Positions 1-7,278 are shown, numbered from the stretch's first letter. The stretch is DNA of 8,659 nucleotides from an uncultured Flavobacteriales bacterium (GCA_905479845.1 CAJQOB010000296.1:1-8659), one strand, 5' to 3'. The notes: generated by a model not told the origin, from the sequence alone. Numbers and translations: made by a program.

Positions 1-1697
1 ACATGTACGACGTGAAAGATGATTTCAAATTCTTCAAAGAAATTATTCTTGAACTTGGACAAAAAGGAGAAACCGTTTATGCTCAAGCAACCGAAATCAG
101 ACGTCTAAATAAGCTCGGTGAAAAGGTAGAACCAGCAATCGTTCATAACTTCATTGATGGCCTGTTGGAAATGACAGAGCACGCGGCTTATGCCTGTGAC
201 ACAACCATCAACTACCTCTTCTCGAAAGCTGACCTCTTCTCGAAAGTATTTACGGTTTCTCAAGAGAACAAAACCTTGGCTCAAGAACAAAAAATTGCCA
301 CTAGAGGAGATGAATTCATTTACTATCGCTTGAATCTCGTTGAGAAAACAGAGTCGTTCCTTGGTATTGCTAGCACTTGTAATGATGCATGGATGGATAT
401 CGTGGATAAAAAATACGCTCTTGGTGTTTTAAAACTGATTGAAGTTTCAGGACAGGTAGCTCAACCGTACAATGAATCTTCTATTTTCATAGAGGTACAA
501 GACCTTGTAGATGAAATTGCAAAATTAGCGGGTATGGAGGGAAGTACAAACTGGTACTCTCTAGTTAAATTCCTAAATGCAGCTTACAAGAAGCCAAAGG
601 TTAAAGTCTCAGATGATATCAAGGTTGCAGCGGCCGAAATTCTTCGAAATTACAATCAGATTATCGTATTTGGAGAAGCAGAAAATCTGATTAGTGGTAT
701 TAAATCGAATCTTGATCTACTTAGAACTCAACTTGTCGATATTTCCCTTGGACCAGATTGGACGCTACCAAGCGATGTAGATCGAGCTAAGATTAAGAAC
801 CTACTTGAGAGTACAGATTTCAAAAACTTGATTATTTCATACTACAGTGGAATTGGAATTGCGTCACTTAAGGAGAAGATTCAAACGGAAATGCCGAAAA
901 TCAAGATTGGTGATAAACCACTTTTCACTTCTGATGAGGCTACGAATTTTGCAAAAATCGTTGAGAAATATTACAAGGCAGCATTCGATTTTTACGTCCT
1001 TACGAAGCAAAAAGATAGAAAGTACAAGAAGTCTGACATGAAAAAGGTTCATGACGAATTAATCACTTGGCTTCGTGACTACACTCTTCTTCTTCCTGAA
1101 AAGCTTGATTGGAGAATTAACCCGATAGTGATCAAGGTTCTTCACCTCGTAAATGACTTAGCTGTTGCTGAAGATGGTGAGGATATTGAGGAAATTATCG
1201 AGCGATTTGCATTGCCTCCAGGAAGTTCATCAATCAAGCGTGAATCTATTTTTGACGTATCGTTGAACGCATATCCAGGATTAATTGGTGGCGGAGAATT
1301 AACGTGGAGAAACAAATCCTCTTATGTAGTTGGAACTGCGAGTTTCACTGCTCCTGTAGGATTGGCACTTTCATGGGGAACCGAAAAAGGATATTCTCAT
1401 GGAATCTTTCTTCCTATTATTGATATTGGAGCTATCACACGATTCAGATTTGATGATGATACGACGTCTACCCTATTAACTGACCTTCGTTTTCAGGATG
1501 TGTTTTCACCTGGATTGTACTACAGCCTTGGGTTCAGAAAGTCACCAATTTCGTTGAATATCGGTGCTCAATATGGACCTGAATTACGTATGATTGAACC
1601 AGATGGAACAGGTAATTTCTTCCCATCTATGCGATTTGGATTGGGTCTTACTGTTGATATTCCATTATTGAAACTGTATACTAAACCGAGGTTGTAA
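1..1697 (+). CDS. Large protein of unknown function with helical body and C-terminal outer-membrane-barrel-like domain, 5' partial
   Basis: I do not recognise a named family. The frame is open from the left edge; the first visible Met is at base 3. That Met has no signal peptide behind it (MYDVKDDFKFF), while the C-terminal part looks like an envelope domain, so the true start probably lies outside the window. Numbering from that Met, residues 1-402 look almost wholly alpha-helical, with many charged residues and no convincing transmembrane helix. After a Pro/Ser linker (LPPGSSSIKR, about 404-413), residues 414-564 change to alternating hydrophobic/polar strands rich in Gly, Tyr and Phe (for example SPGLYYSLGFRKSPISLNIG), ending in a strand-like VDIPLLKLYTKPRL. 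This resembles a small outer-membrane beta-barrel or beta-sandwich; that is inference from composition. An 18-base in-frame tandem duplication lies at residues 72-83. The stop overlaps the start of the downstream protease gene, suggesting joint production and perhaps a shared envelope role. Confidence 0.75.
   Translation, partial: MYDVKDDFKFFKEIILELGQKGETVYAQATEIRRLNKLGEKVEPAIVHNFIDGLLEMTEHAAYACDTTINYLFSKADLFSKVFTVSQENKTLAQEQKIATRGDEFIYYRLNLVEKTESFLGIASTCNDAWMDIVDKKYALGVLKLIEVSGQVAQPYNESSIFIEVQDLVDEIAKLAGMEGSTNWYSLVKFLNAAYKKPKVKVSDDIKVAAAEILRNYNQIIVFGEAENLISGIKSNLDLLRTQLVDISLGPDWTLPSDVDRAKIKNLLESTDFKNLIISYYSGIGIASLKEKIQTEMPKIKIGDKPLFTSDEATNFAKIVEKYYKAAFDFYVLTKQKDRKYKKSDMKKVHDELITWLRDYTLLLPEKLDWRINPIVIKVLHLVNDLAVAEDGEDIEEIIERFALPPGSSSIKRESIFDVSLNAYPGLIGGGELTWRNKSSYVVGTASFTAPVGLALSWGTEKGYSHGIFLPIIDIGAITRFRFDDDTTSTLLTDLRFQDVFSPGLYYSLGFRKSPISLNIGAQYGPELRMIEPDGTGNFFPSMRFGLGLTVDIPLLKLYTKPRL
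214..246 (+). repeat. In-frame 18-base tandem duplication
   Basis: The 15-base string ACCTCTTCTCGAAAG occurs at 214-228 and again exactly at 232-246, a period of 18 bases or six codons. The product is LFSKAD followed by LFSKVF at residues 72-83 of the visible protein. The synonymous positions of the shared codons (CTC TTC TCG AAA) are identical, as expected from a recent slippage or duplication event. It lies in the helical body and keeps the frame. Confidence 0.85.
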
Positions 1698-1699
1698 TG
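1695..1699 (+). promoter_or_regulatory. TAATG stop/start overlap (translational coupling)
   Basis: The TAA stop of the barrel-domain protein (1695-1697) shares its last A with the ATG of the protease gene (1697-1699). One-base overlaps of this kind usually mean that a ribosome finishing the first gene re-initiates on the second. The start is supported independently by the signal peptide that follows at once. Confidence 0.75.
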
Positions 1700-2929
1700 A
1701 AACAGTTGTTGTTTTCAGCCTTTATTGTTGTTTATTCTCAATGCAGCTTTGCACAGGATGATTCTTCTGCTGTAGCTATCCCCTATTGGGAAGTGGAAAT
1801 TGATCCAGAAATTATAGAATACAGTGAGTTTTTGGAGAATAGCGAAACACAAGAGGGATTCGAAGAACGCATGGTTTTAGAACAGAGAATTGAGGAGCTT
1901 CCTTTTGAATCATCGGAAAGGGAGCAACTCGAGAAGGTCTACATGCAAATCGAAATGCAATGGATGAAGTCTAGTCAGATCAGATCTGTGGAGCTCATGA
2001 TGAGTGTGATAGATGATGACCAAGAGCGTGAAACGGGATCAGATCAAGAGCCAACACCAATTTTCGAACCTGAACGCATCGTTGTAGACCCGGCAGAAAC
2101 TGTTTCAATCAGTGAGTTGGAAGAATCGGAACAACGGTTGTTTGGTCAAACCCAGTTCGATAGTAGAATTGAAACAAGAGCGTTAAACCCAACGATTGAT
2201 TGGCAACATGAAATCATGAAAACAACTAAGTCCGTTGGAATGATCGTTGAAAATTCACAGTTATCGCGGATTTCGGATTCTTTGTATCAGCTCGACGTCA
2301 CTTCAACTCTCGGAGAAAAATTTCAACTTTGTCCAGGCGAAGCTTTTGAAGAACAGCCCGTCGTAGGAATCGGGTCAGCCTTTATAGTCGAGGAGAACTC
2401 AATGATGACAGCAGCACATGTATTCTCAAGAAACATTCAGGATTATTCCGTTGTTTTCGGCTTTGAAATCATTAACCGAAAAGGTGTCTACAACGTCTTT
2501 ATACCTGAGCAAAACGTTTACGCTGTTCAGGATACTGTTCGTTTGGATATCGAACTTGATCTCATTCAATTCTCAACGGACCGACCCATAAATAGAGAAG
2601 TACTAAAAATTGCTGACAACAACGAATCAGATGTAAGAGATCGAATTTACATGGTTGGGTTCCCAATGGGATTACCTCAAAAAGTGGCTGTGAACGCGAG
2701 TGTTCGATCCAACGATTCTCCTTTTCATTACTTCACGACCTTGGACGCATTTACGGGAAACTCAGGTTCTCCCGTTTTCGATCTTAATTCACACAAGGTA
2801 ATTGGCGTCCTAGTTTCTGGAGGATCTGATTATGAATGGAATGGATCGTGCAATCAATCCGTTGTTTGTAACTTTCCAAATTGCATGGGAGAACGAGTCG
2901 CTAAGATTAATCGTTTCTTTGACCTCTAG
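1697..2929 (+). CDS. Secreted trypsin-like serine protease with long acidic N-terminal region
   Basis: This 410-residue protein is a probable chymotrypsin-fold (V8/trypsin-like) endopeptidase exported by Sec. Residues 1-20 (MKQLLFSAFIVVYSQCSFAQ) form a signal peptide, with likely cleavage after FAQ. The catalytic triad is visible: His241 in MTAAHVF, probable Asp288 in LDIELDLIQF, and Ser356 in TGNSGSPVFD. About 190 residues precede the catalytic domain; they are rich in Glu and Asp and partly helical, and could be a propeptide or a partner-binding region. Cys212, Cys385, Cys391 and Cys396 could form disulfides in the envelope. The segment FQLCPGEAFEEQP just before the domain is, from memory, typical of bacterial trypsin-like proteins of this type; related enzymes often have a Cys next to the catalytic His, where this one has Val. 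The start overlaps the upstream stop, so it is probably co-translated with the barrel-domain protein. The substrate is unknown. Confidence 0.88.
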   Translation: MKQLLFSAFIVVYSQCSFAQDDSSAVAIPYWEVEIDPEIIEYSEFLENSETQEGFEERMVLEQRIEELPFESSEREQLEKVYMQIEMQWMKSSQIRSVELMMSVIDDDQERETGSDQEPTPIFEPERIVVDPAETVSISELEESEQRLFGQTQFDSRIETRALNPTIDWQHEIMKTTKSVGMIVENSQLSRISDSLYQLDVTSTLGEKFQLCPGEAFEEQPVVGIGSAFIVEENSMMTAAHVFSRNIQDYSVVFGFEIINRKGVYNVFIPEQNVYAVQDTVRLDIELDLIQFSTDRPINREVLKIADNNESDVRDRIYMVGFPMGLPQKVAVNASVRSNDSPFHYFTTLDAFTGNSGSPVFDLNSHKVIGVLVSGGSDYEWNGSCNQSVVCNFPNCMGERVAKINRFFDL

Positions 2930-2966
2930 AAGATTAACTTCTGTTTCTCCTTTATGTACTACTCAT

Positions 2967-2993
2967 ATGCATTGCCTTAGGGAGATAATGCAT
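2967..2993. repeat. Inverted repeat ATGCATT/AATGCAT
   Basis: The 7-base arms at 2967-2973 and 2987-2993 are perfect inverted copies separated by 13 bases. The spacer contains a small palindrome, CCTTAGG (2975-2981). No T-run follows, so it does not look like a terminator. It could be an operator for a dimeric regulator of the lysozyme unit or a chance palindrome in AT-rich DNA. Confidence 0.3.
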
Positions 2994-3018
2994 CTTGAAC
3001 AAACCTCTCATAACTTCA

Positions 3019-3035
3019 CAGAAAAGTTGTTTCTG
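3019..3035 (+). terminator. Possible weak hairpin terminator after the protease gene
   Basis: CAGAAA (3019-3024) pairs perfectly with TTTCTG (3030-3035) around a 5-base loop, AGTTG. The stem has only two G-C pairs and is followed by short T-runs (CATTT, then AATTTTCTT), so it is a weak candidate terminator. It lies 90 bases after the protease stop and before the next signal-peptide gene. Confidence 0.3.
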
Positions 3036-3083
3036 AGCATTTAACGAACAAATTTTCTTAATTTGCTAGAAATAACCTGTCAC

Positions 3084-3887
3084 ATGAAAACTCTACTTTA
3101 TCCAGCGTTCGCTTTACTGCTTATCGCATTGGCATCCTGTTCAGCCGAATCGAATTCTGAAAATGACCAACCTGACAGTGAAAATGATGCAGACACTCAA
3201 ACTACAGGAGAAACAGCTGACACTTCAAATACCACAGAGCTTGTTGAACCTTCAATTATCTATGGAATTGATATTTCCAAATGGCAAGGGGATGAAATGA
3301 GTCTATTGACCAAGGAAAATGACAGTTTGAATTTTGTCATTTGCAGAAGCACGGAAGGAATCACTTACACCGATCCTACTTTTGCTAACAATTGGAAATT
3401 ATGTAAGGAAAAGGGCTTCATTCGTGGAGCTTATCATTTTTATCGATCTGATGATGATCCTAGCGCACAAGTCGATAATTTCTTGAACGCCATCAAAGGC
3501 ATGGAAGATTCTGACTTGCCTCCGATTATAGATTTTGAAGAAGAAAGCATTGCCTCAGGATCAGATAAAGAAACTGTAATAGAAGATTTATGGAAGTTCA
3601 TCTTTCTGTTAGAACAAAAAACTGGCCGTACTCCAATTATCTATACAGATGAAAATATTGGGAACAGTTATTTGACTGCAGCACGCTTTGCGAACTATCC
3701 TCTTTGGATTGCTGATTACAATCCGGGGACAGAACCAAGAATGCCTGGTGCTTGGAAAGGAATGAAATGGGTATTATGGCAAAAAACGGACAAATACATG
3801 TTCGAAAACATTCAAGATGACTTTGATTCCTTCAATGGTAGTATGGACGACTTGAAATCATTTATCTCTGGCTCAATTTTAAACTAA
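3084..3887 (+). CDS. GH25 family lysozyme (N,O-diacetylmuramidase), lipoprotein
   Basis: This 267-residue protein would hydrolyse the MurNAc-GlcNAc beta-1,4 bond of peptidoglycan. Starting at the ATG at 3084 gives a lipoprotein signal peptide (MKTLLYPAFALLLIALASC) with lipobox LASC and lipidated Cys19. An in-frame TTG 21 bases upstream would bury that signal and is rejected. Residues 20-56 are a low-complexity Ser/Glu/Asn/Asp/Thr tether. The GH25 domain runs from about 59 to 267: GIDISKWQG with Asp63, RGAYHFYR, then PPIIDFEEE with the catalytic pair Asp150 and Glu152, TPIIYTDENIG, PLWIADYNP, VLWQKTDK, and a C-terminal FDSFNGSMDDLKSF matching the usual end of family members. The length is normal for a tethered GH25. 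It probably sits on an envelope membrane and remodels the cell's own wall or attacks that of others. It leads a tight three-gene cluster with the two genes downstream. Confidence 0.92.
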   Translation: MKTLLYPAFALLLIALASCSAESNSENDQPDSENDADTQTTGETADTSNTTELVEPSIIYGIDISKWQGDEMSLLTKENDSLNFVICRSTEGITYTDPTFANNWKLCKEKGFIRGAYHFYRSDDDPSAQVDNFLNAIKGMEDSDLPPIIDFEEESIASGSDKETVIEDLWKFIFLLEQKTGRTPIIYTDENIGNSYLTAARFANYPLWIADYNPGTEPRMPGAWKGMKWVLWQKTDKYMFENIQDDFDSFNGSMDDLKSFISGSILN

Positions 3888-3918
3888 TTTGATTCACTTA
3901 ATTAATAAAATTACAACT

Positions 3919-4419
3919 ATGAAAACTTTACTTCTATCAGCATTCGTATCAATTTTCACTATCGGACTTCACGCACAAGATTTCGAAGTTCCAGCGGACT
4001 ACAAATTTGAAACGGCAGACGACTACCCTCAATATGAAGAAGATGTAATGAATGGCTTCGATTGGATCATGGAAACTCCGTACGGTGAACAAGATGAGAA
4101 ACGAAATGAGGTCAATAAATTCCTAATTACATGGATTATGGGGAGCCCGAGCGTTTCTATCGAGCTGAACGAAAACATTGTTACGTTTATGAAATCTTCA
4201 CCCGAAACGCTTATCATTTTCTTGGGAGGATGGACAAACTACACTTTGGAGAATGACCATTCGAAAGACAAAACTGAAGGAACAAAAGCAGCAGTAAACG
4301 CAGTTATTGAATTCTATCAAAACAATCGGAAGAAGTTGGGAAAAGACAAGAATATTGAGAAGTACGTCAAAATGAAGGATGCAGGTACACTTGATGATTA
4401 CATCAAAGAAAACGCTTAA
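3919..4419 (+). CDS. Small secreted protein of unknown function
   Basis: I do not recognise a named family, though the pattern resembles conserved hypothetical proteins of Bacteroidota. From the ATG at 3919 it is 166 residues with a clear Sec signal peptide (MKTLLLSAFVSIFTIGLHAQ, cleavage near HAQ/DF). An in-frame TTG at 3889 would add ten residues in front of the signal and is rejected. The mature part is mostly helical and charged, with a central hydrophobic stretch (about 68-106: FLITWIMGSPSVSIEL ... ETLIIFLGGWTNYTLEN) and a Lys-rich C-terminus ending TLDDYIKENA. No Cys remains after cleavage and no catalytic motif is seen. It lies 31 bases after the lysozyme gene and 5 bases before the next gene, so it is probably co-transcribed with both. 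Confidence 0.8.
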   Translation: MKTLLLSAFVSIFTIGLHAQDFEVPADYKFETADDYPQYEEDVMNGFDWIMETPYGEQDEKRNEVNKFLITWIMGSPSVSIELNENIVTFMKSSPETLIIFLGGWTNYTLENDHSKDKTEGTKAAVNAVIEFYQNNRKKLGKDKNIEKYVKMKDAGTLDDYIKENA

Positions 4420-4424
4420 TCAAA

Positions 4425-4775
4425 ATGAGTCTTAGACCAAGCTCTGAAATAAGAGACGTTAAAGGTATTTCCACGGTTGAAAAACAAAGAATTAAAGATT
4501 TTCTTCAAGGTGCTGTGTATTGCTGGTGCAAAAACAGAAATGACGAATGGTTTTCTATTAGAGACCTAATGGGAGGTGAAAATTTTGACTGGACAGGAAA
4601 CCCGATGATTGCTTTATATCAAAAACACATCAACAAAGGAAAAAATGATGCTGATGCAATATCAGACGCAGGAAAAGATGCTGGTTGGTTATTAAAAAAG
4701 GTCGTCAGCTCTGATATCCGTCAATTCGAAACTACAGTCGATGAGTTGGTTCGAAAGTACAAATGGGTAATCTAG
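4425..4775 (+). CDS. Small cytoplasmic CxC-motif protein of unknown function
   Basis: This 116-residue protein has no signal peptide or membrane segment. Its sequence looks constrained: LQGAVYCWCKNRNDEWFSIRD with Cys33-x-Cys35 and several Trp, then LMGGENFDWTGNPMIALYQKHINKGK, DAGKDAGWLLKKVV, and FETTVDELVRKYKWV at the end. The pattern resembles conserved hypothetical proteins I believe occur in many bacteria, but I cannot name a function. Two Cys alone are not a zinc finger; with His68 or a second subunit they could bind metal, or act as a redox pair. It follows the secreted-protein gene by 5 bases, and its stop lies only 10 bases from the stop of the opposing mannosidase gene. A cytoplasmic protein within an otherwise exported cluster is notable. 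Confidence 0.8.
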   Translation: MSLRPSSEIRDVKGISTVEKQRIKDFLQGAVYCWCKNRNDEWFSIRDLMGGENFDWTGNPMIALYQKHINKGKNDADAISDAGKDAGWLLKKVVSSDIRQFETTVDELVRKYKWVI

Positions 4776-4785
4776 TTCCACTCGT

Positions 4786-7278
4786 CTACAACCACATCAT
4801 CTTAAAATCTAACAATTCAGGTGTTTCTTCAAAAGTAATTTCGAAGGTATGAGTTCCTGGGAGTAAACTTTGGAAGTTACGGTCGAATTTGACTCCGAAC
4901 TTATCAGAACTGATCCAAAAATCTTTGAGGAATCGTTTTGTTTCGATTGTGATCACGCCTTTTCCATTATCGGAACTAGGATCAAATGACATTGAAACCG
5001 ATGATTCCGCTGCTTTCTCTCTATCCAGTTTGATGTTATCATAACTTCTAGAGAAACTGTTCCCGTCTTCATCTTTCCAAGTGAAAACGAGATGCGCATT
5101 CATCTTTTCGAGATCTTCTTTTACCGTTTTCATACAGAGTTTCTGCGATCCCTGACCGTTCACATTTTGAGACAACTCAATGGTAGCTTTCTTCTTTCCA
5201 AAAAGATCGTATACTTCGCATTGAACGTCGCACATGAAGGTATCCACAACATCTGAAACTAGATAGAAGTCAACATCTTCCAAGTTGTTGTACTTCGCTA
5301 CGACTGAAACATCAGCATAGTCCTTTTTCATTTCATATTGAAGCGCTTTCCAATTCCCGAAATAATCAACACTCGACCATGACGATACTTGCCAGCAATC
5401 GTTCAATTGCCAAACCAATGTTCCTCCACAACGCGGATAATCAATCCGATGTCCAGCAATTGCCATACTCACCGCTTTCGATTGAGTAAGTTGAGAGAAG
5501 TAAATGAATTCCTCGAAATTTGAAGGTTCTCCGTAAAGTTTTTTAGCATGCTTCAAAATCATGTTGTTTCCAACGTAGCTCTTTTGATGATGCTTCATCA
5601 CATCAGATTTCAAGTCCCAATCACTTGGTTCTGAAAAGGTGTTGATAGTATTGAATTCTGGAAAGCTCTGGAACCCATATTCAGCGTTGAATCGTCCAAT
5701 TTTCTTTCCGAAATCCTCAATCGGGTCTTTTCCATGCCACACTCCCCAATAATGCTGAGAACCGTGATTGTAAAGTTCCATTTTTCCCCAATTGCTTAAG
5801 GGAGAAGTATGGATATAAGGAATGGAAGTAAATTCTTTGACAATGTTTGGTGCTGTTTCTTTGAAAATCCGATCGTAGGAAGCTTCAATTTCCTTCGCAC
5901 TTTTACCGAAGAGGCCGTATTTAATTTGGAATCCCCAATTTCCCCAAGCGACTTCGACTTCGTTGTTTCCGTTGAATTGAACAACACTTGCGTGAGCCGC
6001 TATTCTAGGAACCTGATAACGAAATTCGTCGGTGATATTTGCAATAAATTTATCATCTCCCGGATACATGGCACAAGCGAACATAAAATCTTCCCAAACC
6101 ATAATTCCTAGGCGATCGCACGTTTCGAAGAAGATTTCATCTGGATAATATCCTCCGCCCCAAACACGCACCATGTTGAAATTACTTTCAGCCATCGTTT
6201 CGACCATTTCTACGATAGCTGTATCCTCAACACGAGCTGGAAAAATATCCTGAGGAATGTAGTCTGCCCCCTTACAAAAGAGCTTACGGCCATTTATCTT
6301 GAAATAATAGCTCGTTCCCCATTGATCTTCTTCCATGACCAATTCAGAAGTTTTTACTCCAAATTGAAATTTCTTTTGATCGATGATCTTTTCGTCATGC
6401 GTGAAAGTCCATTCTTCATTATACAGATTCTGCTTTCCATGTCCTCGTGGCCACCACATAAGTGGATTGATCAATTGGGAAGTACGTCGTCCTACTCCAT
6501 TTTTAATCAACATTTCCTGTTTCCCGAAGTGATTGCTTTCCCAAACTACGGTATCATCCTTTTTGACAGCAAATTCAACATACATCTGCATTTCCGTACC
6601 ATCCTCTCCTACACCAACTGTGTTTATTGAAGAATTGATGATTCGATTTTCATCGTAGGAATGAACTTTGGCGACTTTATTGAAACCAATCGTATTTAGT
6701 CTCAACGACCAATCCCACCCAAACTGGTATTGCGGCTTCCTTGTTAATGGCGCGATTGCATTTTTGTGAACATCATTCGGAGCAGGTAGCGTGTACCCCA
6801 TTTCATCATACGTTTTCTCATGATAAAGAACTGGTGGTGTGATAAACACATGAATTTCATTCACTCCTACTTTCGCATACTCCTTAACTTGAGCACGATG
6901 TGGAATAAACGCATTCGCTGTTTCCAAAATAAGTTTACCGTTGATGTAAACCTTTGCATATGTATCAATGGATGGAAATTCGAGTTCTAGATAATCTTTA
7001 GCAAGTTGTTCTTCCGTTAAGAAAACAATGGATTTGAATTCCCACACATGCTCCTCAAACCAAGCGAACTTTAGCTCATTCATACCATAGAACGGATCAG
7101 GCATTTCTCCAGTTGCAATCAATGCCTCTTGAACAGAACCCTTTGGCCCTAGTTCTTGCCACGACTTCTTAATGGGATGTAAAAAAGACCATTCAATTGG
7201 TGAAGATTGCACATTGACATCCTGACTGTTTGCTCCAAATCCCATAACCAAAGACACTATTAAAAGCCAAATTTTCAT
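4786..7278 (-). CDS. Secreted GH2 beta-mannosidase
   Basis: This 830-residue enzyme should release terminal beta-D-mannose (EC 3.2.1.25), for example from Man-beta-1,4-GlcNAc of N-glycan cores or from manno-oligosaccharides. The Sec signal is MKIWLLIVSLVMGFGANSQ. The order matches GH2 mannosidases: N-terminal jelly-roll (about 25-205, with AFIPHRAQVKEY and RKPQYQFGWDWSLRL), an Ig-like domain (about 210-310), the TIM barrel (about 315-660), and C-terminal Ig-like domains. In the barrel are MVRVWGGGYYPDEIF (364-383), acid/base Glu440 in FNGNNEVE, nucleophile Glu533 in NAEYGFQSFPEF, and the late motif LVWQLNDCWQVSSWSSVDYFG. The long NNE and EYGFQSFPE contexts favour mannosidase over beta-galactosidase or glucuronidase. 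The length is usual and no key residue is missing. It starts 3 bases after the asparaginase stop (TAGGGAATG), so it is operonic with that gene and probably acts in the periplasm or outside the cell on the same glycoproteins. Confidence 0.93.
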   Translation of the reverse strand: MKIWLLIVSLVMGFGANSQDVNVQSSPIEWSFLHPIKKSWQELGPKGSVQEALIATGEMPDPFYGMNELKFAWFEEHVWEFKSIVFLTEEQLAKDYLELEFPSIDTYAKVYINGKLILETANAFIPHRAQVKEYAKVGVNEIHVFITPPVLYHEKTYDEMGYTLPAPNDVHKNAIAPLTRKPQYQFGWDWSLRLNTIGFNKVAKVHSYDENRIINSSINTVGVGEDGTEMQMYVEFAVKKDDTVVWESNHFGKQEMLIKNGVGRRTSQLINPLMWWPRGHGKQNLYNEEWTFTHDEKIIDQKKFQFGVKTSELVMEEDQWGTSYYFKINGRKLFCKGADYIPQDIFPARVEDTAIVEMVETMAESNFNMVRVWGGGYYPDEIFFETCDRLGIMVWEDFMFACAMYPGDDKFIANITDEFRYQVPRIAAHASVVQFNGNNEVEVAWGNWGFQIKYGLFGKSAKEIEASYDRIFKETAPNIVKEFTSIPYIHTSPLSNWGKMELYNHGSQHYWGVWHGKDPIEDFGKKIGRFNAEYGFQSFPEFNTINTFSEPSDWDLKSDVMKHHQKSYVGNNMILKHAKKLYGEPSNFEEFIYFSQLTQSKAVSMAIAGHRIDYPRCGGTLVWQLNDCWQVSSWSSVDYFGNWKALQYEMKKDYADVSVVAKYNNLEDVDFYLVSDVVDTFMCDVQCEVYDLFGKKKATIELSQNVNGQGSQKLCMKTVKEDLEKMNAHLVFTWKDEDGNSFSRSYDNIKLDREKAAESSVSMSFDPSSDNGKGVITIETKRFLKDFWISSDKFGVKFDRNFQSLLPGTHTFEITFEETPELLDFKMMWL

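Larger units (their letters stand above)
2930..3083. other. Intergenic gap between protease and lysozyme genes
   Basis: This is the only sizeable non-coding stretch between plus-strand genes, 154 bases. It is AT-rich and holds two short inverted repeats (2967-2993 and 3019-3035). I see no convincing Bacteroidota promoter (TTTG about 20 bases ahead of TAnnTTTG). The nearest match is TTAATTTG at 3058-3065, 18 bases before the lysozyme ATG, which lacks an A in the second position and a suitably placed upstream TTTG. The gap probably separates two transcription units, but this is inferred. Confidence 0.5.

Noticed and set aside
1727..1756. Cys16 in the protease signal peptide as a lipoprotein lipobox
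   Set aside because: The preceding residues YSQ do not fit a lipobox (Gly, Ala or Ser is expected just before Cys), and a normal FAQ cleavage site follows.
2832..3044. A 70-codon open frame overlapping the protease 3' end and the following gap
   Set aside because: It runs in another frame through the conserved protease C-terminus, and its product has no plausible domain or signal.
3058..3065. TTAATTTG as a Bacteroidota -7 promoter element for the lysozyme gene
   Set aside because: It differs from TAnnTTTG at the second base and has no TTTG at a suitable distance upstream, so it is noted in the gap entry but not called.
5809..6111. A 100-codon open frame on the plus strand inside the mannosidase gene
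   Set aside because: It lies antisense to the conserved GH2 catalytic barrel, has no recognisable motif or signal peptide, and is explained by the opposing gene's codon pattern.
6322..6630. A 102-codon plus-strand open frame inside the mannosidase gene
   Set aside because: Antisense shadow of a well-supported gene; no family resemblance and no start context.
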